A stretch of DNA of 44,325 nt, from positions 23,784-68,108 of the forward strand of contig CAJUJN010000018.1 in NCBI GenBank assembly GCA_910586775.1. Direction: 5' to 3'. A model generated the notes under the pieces. That model searched no databases and was not told the origin of the DNA. It worked only from the letters and a program-made list of their open reading frames with translations. Positions 33,194 to 42,000 of the stretch are shown piece by piece. Position numbers and translations under genes: made by a program. Source of the DNA: an uncultured Acetatifactor sp. GTDB taxonomy: Bacteria; Bacillota; Clostridia; Lachnospirales; Lachnospiraceae. How positions within the stretch are numbered: the first letter of the stretch is position 1; every line of letters begins with the position of its first letter.

Positions 33194-34591
33194 TCATTTT
33201 TTGGCTCTGTTTTGGGCCTTATCAAAACCATGCACCCAGTCGCAGCACAGATAATAAAACAGATAGATAACCGAACTGATTCCCCAGGTCAGCGGATAGG
33301 CCCAGTAAATGTAGCCAATCTCATTGGTCAGGTTCATCACCGCGATTATGTAGGTAATCCGCAGCAGACACCAGATTGCCAACATGACGCACATGGGCAC
33401 AAATGCTTTCCCTGCCCCGCGGCAGATGGCCGCCACCGCATGGGAAAAAGCCAACAGGCAGAAAAACAGCGAAACTGTACGTGCCTGACGGACACCCAGT
33501 TCAATCACGCCGGGATTCGAGTCAAACAATCCTATTAGCTTCGGCGCAAATATGTAGCAGAATACACCGATGGCCTCTGCCAGCACCATGGCCGAGAGAA
33601 TACTGAAACGAGCCCCCTTCTTCGCCCTGTCATACTGCCTTGCCCCCAGGTTCTGGCTGATAAAGGTAGTACTGGCCATATTGAAGCTTGTGATGGGCAG
33701 GAACGCAAATCCTTCAATCTTCGCATGGGTGCCGTAAGCCGCCATTGCCAGCTTTCCGAAGGAATTAATCTGGGATTGTACAATGACATTGGCAAATGCA
33801 ATCACGGAATTCTGCACCCCCGAGGGAAGTCCGTTATGGATGATTTCCTTCAGCGTATCACCGTGAAACCGTATTTTTTTCCACTCAACAGTAAATATAT
33901 TTCCTTTGCGCATCAGATGGCGCATACACAGGACCACGCTGGCAGCCTGGGAAATCACTGTAGCCACCGCCGCCGACCAGACACCCCAGCGGAATACTGC
34001 CAGAAACACCACGTCCAGAATCACGTTCAGAACCGATGAAAAAATCAGGTACTGCAGCGGACGTTTGCTGTCCCCCAGGGCATTCATGATGCTGCGGCAG
34101 ACATTATACAGCACCAGTGCCAGGGAACCCAGAAAATAATACCGGAAATACGAAACTGCTTCCGGCAGCACCTCGGGGTCAGTCTGCATCCAGACCAGAA
34201 ACGTAGGTGTGAGAGCCACGCCCACCACCGTCAGCAATACGCCGGCGGCAAGGCCGAAAGCCAGCACCGTATGAATGGCACGGGATACCTGGCCCTCGTC
34301 TCCCGCGCCGAAATAGCGGGAAATCACCACCCCGGCACCCATGGCAATACCGGCGAAAAAGCTGATCATCAGAAAAATCAGAGTTCCCGAGGAAGTCACC
34401 GCCGCCAGGGCGTTGGTTCCCAGATTCTGCCCCACGATAAAAGCATCCGCCGTATTGTATAACTGCTGAAATACCTGGCTTAAAAATATGGGCATGGCAA
34501 AACCAAGCATCAGGGAATACGGATTGCCTGTGGTCATGTCCTTTGTGTGGGAAGATGCCGTATTGTGTACCCTTTTTCGTATCTGTTCCAT
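33194..34591 (-). CDS. MATE family efflux transporter (second copy type)
   Basis: A 465-residue membrane protein of about 12 helices. MTTGNPYSLMLGFAMPIFLSQVFQQLYNTADAFIVG is the usual first helix of the NorM/DinF-like branch common in clostridia, and ALGDSKRPLQYLIFSSVLNVILDVVF marks the end of the first half. It differs clearly from the exporter at 9458-10837 and is not a recent copy. The ATG at 34591 is preferred to the 34690 start by homology; its ribosome site (GGAAG) is weak. Substrate unknown. It lies about 200 bp downstream of the sugar kinase on the same strand. Confidence 0.92.
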   Translation of the reverse strand: MEQIRKRVHNTASSHTKDMTTGNPYSLMLGFAMPIFLSQVFQQLYNTADAFIVGQNLGTNALAAVTSSGTLIFLMISFFAGIAMGAGVVISRYFGAGDEGQVSRAIHTVLAFGLAAGVLLTVVGVALTPTFLVWMQTDPEVLPEAVSYFRYYFLGSLALVLYNVCRSIMNALGDSKRPLQYLIFSSVLNVILDVVFLAVFRWGVWSAAVATVISQAASVVLCMRHLMRKGNIFTVEWKKIRFHGDTLKEIIHNGLPSGVQNSVIAFANVIVQSQINSFGKLAMAAYGTHAKIEGFAFLPITSFNMASTTFISQNLGARQYDRAKKGARFSILSAMVLAEAIGVFCYIFAPKLIGLFDSNPGVIELGVRQARTVSLFFCLLAFSHAVAAICRGAGKAFVPMCVMLAIWCLLRITYIIAVMNLTNEIGYIYWAYPLTWGISSVIYLFYYLCCDWVHGFDKAQNRAKK

Positions 34592-34793
34592 GTTTTTCTT
34601 CCGCCGTCCTTTCCGTCTCTGCGGTTCGTCTTTTTCTGTCTCTATTCCGGAAAAATACCGGCAACAGGCAGCGCCCACATTATATACCATCTATCCCGCA
34701 AAATCAATATTTATTTCCTAACCCGGACAAGCCGGAACCAAAATACCGGAACCAAAATTTTGCCATTTTGCTCAGGATTTTATTGTCAGACGC

Positions 34794-35816
34794 CTAACGC
34801 TCCATCTCCGCAATGCGCCCGGTAGATTTGTGCTCCCGGATAATGCCGTCGATTTCGTTCAGATCCGTGTAAAGCAGATCCCCCGGAACGGTATTCTTCA
34901 AAGCGCTGACCGCATTGCCGTACTCCAGCGCACGCTGATACTCTCCCTCATGGGACAGCAGCCCGTAGAGGACACCGGATATGTAAGCATCACCGCTTCC
35001 AATGCGGTCCACCACCTCGATATCCTTATAGGGAGCCTCCTCGTAAAATACATCTTCTTTCGCACTGTAAATAATAGAGCCAAAGGTATGCCGTTTCGGA
35101 CTGTGCACCACGCGCTGAGTGGAGGCCACGATGGAAATGGGATACTCCTGCGCAAAGCTGCGCATAATATCTTTGGCATCTCCCTCTTTCAGGAAGGTCA
35201 GTCTGGCAGTATCCTCCGAGCAGAAGAAGATATCCACATAGGGCAGAACGGACTCGATGCACGCCTTCGCCTCCGCGCCTGTCCAGAGATTGCCCCGGAA
35301 GTTCACATCGAAAGAAATTGTGGTTCCCTGTGCTTTAAACCGCTTGATCATCTCAATCGCCGTCTCCCGCACCTGAGGGCTCAACGCCAGCGTAATGCCG
35401 CTGGTGTGAAAACAGCGCGCCGCAGAATACAGACTGTCGTCGTAGTCCTCCACGGAAATCTTGTTGACAGAGGTATTTTTCCTGTCATAGACAATGCGTG
35501 GCTTCCTGGGATAAGCGCCGTTCTCGTAATAGTATACCCCCAGACGGGCATCCCCGTCCCCGTCATAGACCAGGTAGTCATCACTGACTCCGCAGAGCCG
35601 GACCCTGTTCTTGATGTACATGCCAAGGTCATTGGCCGGAAGCTTGGAAATAATCCCGCAACGAAGCCCCAGCATGGCGGCGCCGGTAGCGGAATTCAGC
35701 TCGGCTCCCCCGGCCTGTTTGCTGAAACTGTCCCCCCTGGTGATTCGCTCGTTGTCAGGCGGTGACAGCCTGAGCATGATTTCCCCTAAGGAAAGCAGGT
35801 CAAAATCTCTCTTCAT
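34794..35816 (-). CDS. PfkB-family sugar kinase, probable 2-dehydro-3-deoxygluconokinase (KdgK)
   Basis: The 340-residue product has the PfkB fold: LLSLGEIMLRLSPPDNERI at the N-terminus is the KdgK-type signature, GGAELNSATGAAMLGL is PfkB motif 1, and DRIGSGDAYISGVLYGLL is motif 2, with the catalytic Asp in GSGD. KDG kinase phosphorylates 2-keto-3-deoxygluconate from pectin and uronate breakdown. Its neighbour, the giant esterase protein, fits that setting. AAGGAGAGG precedes the ATG. Upstream are a TATAAT box and a perfect 9-bp palindrome (35914-35940). Other PfkB substrates (fructose, ribose) remain possible. Confidence 0.85.
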   Translation of the reverse strand: MKRDFDLLSLGEIMLRLSPPDNERITRGDSFSKQAGGAELNSATGAAMLGLRCGIISKLPANDLGMYIKNRVRLCGVSDDYLVYDGDGDARLGVYYYENGAYPRKPRIVYDRKNTSVNKISVEDYDDSLYSAARCFHTSGITLALSPQVRETAIEMIKRFKAQGTTISFDVNFRGNLWTGAEAKACIESVLPYVDIFFCSEDTARLTFLKEGDAKDIMRSFAQEYPISIVASTQRVVHSPKRHTFGSIIYSAKEDVFYEEAPYKDIEVVDRIGSGDAYISGVLYGLLSHEGEYQRALEYGNAVSALKNTVPGDLLYTDLNEIDGIIREHKSTGRIAEMER

Positions 35817-35891
35817 AGTCGTACCTCTCCTTTTTATTGTTTTTGTTCTGTCGTTTTCTGAAAATTCGCCTCACTCTCATTTTATATTTCC

Positions 35892-35940
35892 ATTATACAC
35901 TGAATAGCAAATTATTGATAGACCCCTTACCTCTATCAAT
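35892..35940 (-). promoter_or_regulatory. promoter and palindromic operator of the sugar kinase gene
   Basis: Minus strand TATAAT (35897-35892) has no good -35 box at the right distance. Instead the inverted repeat ATTGATAGA/TCTATCAAT (35914-35922 with 35932-35940, 9-bp spacer) reaches into the -35 zone. A weak -35 with an abutting palindrome fits regulation by an activator or repressor answering to sugar or uronate. Confidence 0.55.
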
Positions 35941-35952
35941 CTATCTTTTTGA

Positions 35953-35987
35953 AAAACCGGCACAGCGTTGGTCACTGTGCCGGTTTT
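35953..35987 (-). terminator. intrinsic terminator of the giant surface-protein gene
   Basis: A perfect 13-bp stem (35953-35965 with 35975-35987) with a 9-nt loop lies 40 bp after the stop codon and ends in a T run on the minus strand. Confidence 0.88.
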
Positions 35988-36024
35988 CCATTATCCGGAT
36001 AAACGGAATAACTGGTATTAAAGT

Positions 36025-39000
36025 TTATTCTGCCTTGCGGCGACGTTTTGCTACAACAACTGCACCGATGGCTGCCATAGCAATAACAAGTACACATATT
36101 AGTGCAATGCTGTCCATATGGTCGCCTACCTTTGGCACATTGGTGTGCTCCGCCTGGCCTGATGAGCCGGAAGCATTATTGCCGCCTGTATTATCATCGC
36201 CTACAGGCTCTATTGTAGGAGCAGGCTCTGTCTTGTCCGTATCCTTATAAGCAATTGCAAAATTAGAATACTTACCGGACTTAAACGTCAGAGTTCCCCT
36301 TTCCGCATCATAGCTGCACGGAAGTACCTCAAATACTCCGTCATGCTCGCGGACAACTACATACTCCCTGGTGACAGATTCATTGGTATTGATCAGCTCC
36401 GAAGAAAGCTTAATTTCGATTTCCAGTTCGGAATCGCCCATATCTACGCTTTCCAATGCTCTCTGGGAAACAATCTGTCCGTCTTTCCCCACAATCGTTA
36501 CACTCAATGAGATATCAATACACTGTCCTACCGTAAATCCAGGAACCGTTTCCTTTATCCTGTTAACAGCGTCCTCTTCCAAAGCATGGAAAACATCCTG
36601 AATCTTCACGGACATTTCACAATCCGCACCGTTTACAATTTCTTCTATCTCTTCTTTTGTCAAAATCTGATTGCTTTCATCCGTCAAAATCTTAACAACT
36701 TCATCTTTCTTTGTTAACACTTCGGTATCCGGCGCGGTTTTATCCTTGTCAACCTTAACCTCTATTGATCCTCCGGGTTCTTCCGTAGGTGCCGCACTGG
36801 GTCTTACTGTAGGCTCTGTGCCGGGTTCTTCCGTAGGCTCCGCACCGGGCCTTGCCGTAGGCTCTGCACTCGGGTCAGGACTTACCGGCGGCTCCGTACT
36901 CGGATCAGGGCTTGTCGAAGGTTCCATGCTTGGATCAGGGCTTGTTGACGGCTCTGTACTCGGATCAGGACTCGTTGACGGTTCCGTACTCGGATCAGGA
37001 CTTGTTGACGGTTCCGTACTCGGATCAGGACTTGTTGACGGTTCCGTACTCGGGTCAGGACTTGTTGACGGTTCCGTACTCGGGTCAGGACTGGCTGGCG
37101 GTTCAGGCGCTACATCGGCAATTTCTCCCAAAATGTAGTCAGCAAGCCACACTCCAAGATACTCCTTATAATGGTTATGGTCTACATACCAGCTCTGAAC
37201 CATCTCAAGTACTGTGGTAAAGGCAGTACCATATTCCGCATTGTATTCCGTCACATCGCCCATATCAAGGGTATTCATCCAATCCATGCCGGCTTTGCCC
37301 AGTTCAATCACCTGAAGGCCTTTCTCCTCGGCAATCTGTCTCAGAACGTCATTTCTCACACCGTCTCCGCGGTCGTTGGTAAATTTACCGGTTGCTGCGT
37401 CATAGTTTGTGCCGACTCTGTCACCCACAGGGCCGTCAGGTGTGGCGGTCAGAATAACAGGAATACCGCCTCTCTGGAGGATGCCCTCCACATAATAATC
37501 ACTCAGCAGAACAGGATAGGAACCTGACTCATTAATCGTATTGTCACCATTGATACCCATGTTCACGGTTACATAGTCACCCTCATGGATTGCCAGAAGG
37601 ACTTCCTCCACTCTGCCCTGATTGTAATAGTTTACAGAGTGACGGCCTGCCATACCGTGATTGTTAAATGAGCTGAACACGTCCGGAATTGTAACCTTTC
37701 CTGCCGTCACACAATTTCCCCATGACAATGCGCCGCTTGCAGTATTATTGGCAGTGGAATCACCGATTACATATACAGCCGGCTTCTCCAGTCTGCCTGC
37801 TGCCGCAATCTGGGAAATGGTAATTGTCTTCACGCAAGCTCCTGCCGGGAATGTCAAATCCAAAATGCCGTCGCATACCGCTACTTTGAAAGCTGCGCCT
37901 GTTTTCTCAATTCCGGTAGGAGAAGGTGCGCTCTCCACTACTTCGGAAGTTAAAGTCTCCGCTGTCGTATCTACCGTTACATTATAATTTCCGTTGGGAA
38001 CTTTGGCCTTGAATCTGAAAGCAGTCGTTCCCGTTATATCGCTTTCGTTTACGGTTAATCCGGCTACATCCTGGAAACCGTACCCCAGCCTGTCGCTGTA
38101 AGTAGTGTTCGTCACCTGGGTAAATCCTTCCGCCGCATCCGCGGAACCGAATGCGAAGGATAAACCATGAATATTGACTCTCACCTTATTGGCAAGACCG
38201 TCCGCATTTACTGCCTTTACATATACCACTGCCGGAGAAGCTTCCGCCGTTACAGTGAGTACTCCGTTTACAAAAGTAACACCCTTTACTGTTGTCTCAT
38301 TTACGCCATCCTTATCAAGCAGCGTATACGTAATGGTGCCGCCGTCAATCTCATTGCCGTCTTTGTCAAGGGTTACGGCAGTATATGTGGTCACTGCCGG
38401 GTCCTCCCCTGCAAACGGGATTGAAATAGACGAAGCAGACTGTGTAAATGACACTGCATCGGTGGATGTCGTCAGTTGAATGGTCTTTTCCGCACGCTTG
38501 CCGTCCTTTGACGCAACTACCGTCACGGTTCCGGACGCACCCGCGCTGACCTTCAACTGTGCTGTCTGCGCTCCTGTCGTTTCCAGTTCCACATTGGCAT
38601 ATTCATCGGCCAGCTCCCAGGTCACAGGACCGGTCATCTTCAGCCCGTCCGTGCTGGTAACAGCCGCCGAGAAACTCACGGTCACTGCAGCCGCACCTTC
38701 CAGCGGCACTCTCGCCACATCCTCACTGGAAGCAGCGGTAATCGTAGCCACCACAGGCTTATATGCCTGGAAGCTCTGCAGATTCAGGGACAGCGGATAA
38801 GAACCCAGGAAGCAGAAATATTTCTGTGCGCTGCCGTCATTCTGCATATTGATGTCTTCAATCCTGCCTACTTCCTTTTCGGCGTTGTCATATACGACAA
38901 TAAACGCTTTCTGGACGCTGGGGTCTGCCGATACCACGTAGCGATACCATTCATTTGTGTTGATGCCTGTAATGGAACCTTCATCATTCAGCTTCAGCTC

Positions 39001-42000
39001 GCTGCCCGTAAAGGAAGCCCACCACTCCGGATTATTTCCGGAATTATTCGGCGTATTAAAATATACACCAAAACTCGTTGCCGATTTAAATCTTGCCGTA
39101 AAGTCTATTACATACTGCTCTGTCTGGTCAACCCACTGATAAGTAGGCACTGCAGAGCCGCCGGTAGTCGAGGTAAATTCCAGGGACTTGGTGCCGTCCG
39201 CATCCTTTACCAACCTGAAAGACCTGTCGGCATTAGAGCCGTAAATAGACCAGTTATTGAGGATGATGTCTCTGCCGTTAATGGTATTTGCGGTACCAAC
39301 ATATCCTACCAGAGAATCGGCATAGTCATTCATATTTACCGGATAACCCGCATCCGGAACCAACTGGCTGGCATTCGCGCTGTCCGTGCCGACTACCACA
39401 AAAGGTGTCGTAACAACTTCACTCTTCTCTCCGTATGTCACCTCGGCCTTTACATAACCGATATAACTGGAGACACCGTTTCTAACGTTGAAATATGCGG
39501 TGCTTCCATCAGGAACTGCACCATCCGTACCTGCTCCGGTTCCTTCCGCCCTGGTAAGAGAGAGATAGCCGTCATCAGACTCTGCGCCGATGACAGACCA
39601 CTTTATCACAGCCTTATCGGAGAGATCACCGCCCTGGTCACCTGTCACTTTGACAGCAACAGGCATATGCACCGGTGAATCCGCCGCCGGCTGCTTAATG
39701 ATCTGGTTTAATGCGGAAGTAAATGCTACCTTGGAAAGCTGCTCTTCACCAAGCTCTCCGAAATCGTCTGTATCCATTTCCCTGCGAACCATGACATTGT
39801 CTATTTTAATGGATGCCTGATATCTTCCGGCACGCATATAAATGCCGTCCACAATTCCGTTTCCGTTTATGGCTGTATGGATTTTATCCGCAATCACGGT
39901 TTCATCAGAGAGATTGGTAATGGTAGTCGCTACCAGTCCGTCTGCACCCTTTTCTTTATCCACATACACGGTGTAATGGCACCATACGCCTGAAGGAATC
40001 TTAACCTTTGTTTTTGTGTCTCCGTTGACAGCATAGGATGTTCCCGTTCCTTCATTCCTCAGGTCAAGCAGATACCCGGCTGACATGCCGTCATTTACAG
40101 CATACGAAGCATCCGTACCCATGACGTCAAACATGGTCTCCTGATTATTTCCAGGTCTGATGAATGCATCAAATTCTACAACATACTGCTTAAGAGCAGC
40201 AAGTGCAGCAGCATCGTCAATCGCAAACTTCATGACAGCGCCACGGCTGTTCGTAGAAGAATCTCCTGTAAAATCAAACGCAAGGACATCCCCAAAATAC
40301 GTGTCTTCCTCTTTAATGCCAAGCTTATCTGATGCATTGGCAGACGAAGCGCCTACCTCACCTGCATTCGTACGTCCTTCAAAATCCTCGAAGAAGATGA
40401 CATATTCTTCCGGTATTGTAACACCTGCATTCTGTGTCCACTTCGCATACAGGGTCATCTCACCGGCCACTGTATCGCTCTCAAAATTCCATTCTGTTGT
40501 GCATGCCGCCTCCCTGTACCAACCGTCAAAGGTATAACCGTAAACCTTGGAAATAGTAGGCTCTACAAGTTTGGAACCGGTCGCCACTTTCCTTGAAAGG
40601 TTCGTCCCATGGCCCTGCAAATCATAAGTTACGGTGACAACGCCTTCCGCTTCCCTGCCGTCTGCATTACAGCTGATTACATTGCCTACACCGTCGTCAA
40701 ACCAGTAGAGATAGTCGGTGTCAACCAGCGCAGCCAGCCCGCAGCTGTCCTTTAACTGCTGCGCCACCAGAGCAGCCCATTTGTTAGCTGCCTTATAAGT
40801 GGAATGCAGTCTGTCCGAAACATTGTAAATTCCTGCAACAGTAGCTACATCTTCCTCTGCCGTCCCATAAGTATCTGACAAGAATTGATAACTCAGTGCG
40901 GAAAGGTCTATGTATTTTGCAGAAGTCGCGTCTGCCACATCTTTCATGTAACTGGTCCATGCAACAGATTCCTTGTAATCATGCGCAGAAGCATTGGGGG
41001 ATACCAGTATCACATCCAGTCCTTTCTCCCGCGCTGTCTCTGTCATGTAAGTTACTGCCTCTTTCATGACGGTTTCTGAGTCGTAGGTCTTATCATTGTA
41101 CCCGCTTTCCAGAATCAGAACGTCGCCCTTTTGCGCACTGTGCTCTATCTGGCTGAATGCAGTGCCGCGCAGTCCGCTTGCCGTGATACCACTGTTGGCA
41201 AGGTCTACAACGTCAACGCTGTCTACCAGATAATTGGAAAGTACCTGCCCCCATCCTGTCTGGACTTCCGCGTTGTCTGCGCTTCCGCCGTTATAGTACA
41301 TGGCTACCAGGGAATCTCCCAACACGTATACTTTCTGTACCCGGTCTACAATGTCAGGTACTTTTATCACATCAACCTTAATGCTTACACTGGCTGCAGT
41401 GACTCCTGATGAGTAATCTGCCGTACCGATCTTTGCAGTAGGACCTGTATGTACAATATCCTTCACTCTGATCTGATTCGGAGTCGTTCCGTACTGGAAC
41501 ATGTTATTTACCAGCATCTGCTCATTCAGATATGCATCAAAACGCTGATTGGTAGTACTGGAAACAATAAAATCGTAGTTACCTGATTCAAGAGGGAATT
41601 CAAAGTCACTTGTGCCATGCTCATGATTCGTCCCTATATTATAAGAATAAACAGGTGCTATCTCCAACTGATCCGCTCCTGTGGTGTCCACGGTTGCGGG
41701 TACCTTATCCACGATTTCCTGTTTTACCATTACACCGTCTTTGGAGGTGGTCACCTGGTATCCGCTGATTGCCCCGCCGGAAACTACATTGCTGGTTACC
41801 GTGGTGGTATTGCCGGTTGCTTCCATGACGAGGTAGTCCTTTGCCGGCACACCGGGGTCCGGAGTTGCATCGGGGGTCGGACTCGGGGTGGGATCGGATG
41901 CTTCTGCTTCCTCAATAATGATATCGGTAACTCGAATTCCTCCGTAATTTGAATATAATCCATACTGTAATTTAGTAAGACTATCTGCATTTGTATCAAA

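Noticed and set aside
9458..34591. The two MATE exporters as a recent duplication
   Set aside because: Their N-termini, linkers and C-termini differ widely; they belong to different branches of the family.
36671..37220. Plus-strand open frames rich in Gly/Ser/Val across the giant gene
   Set aside because: These are antisense shadows of the 30-bp repeats, whose low complexity keeps other frames open.
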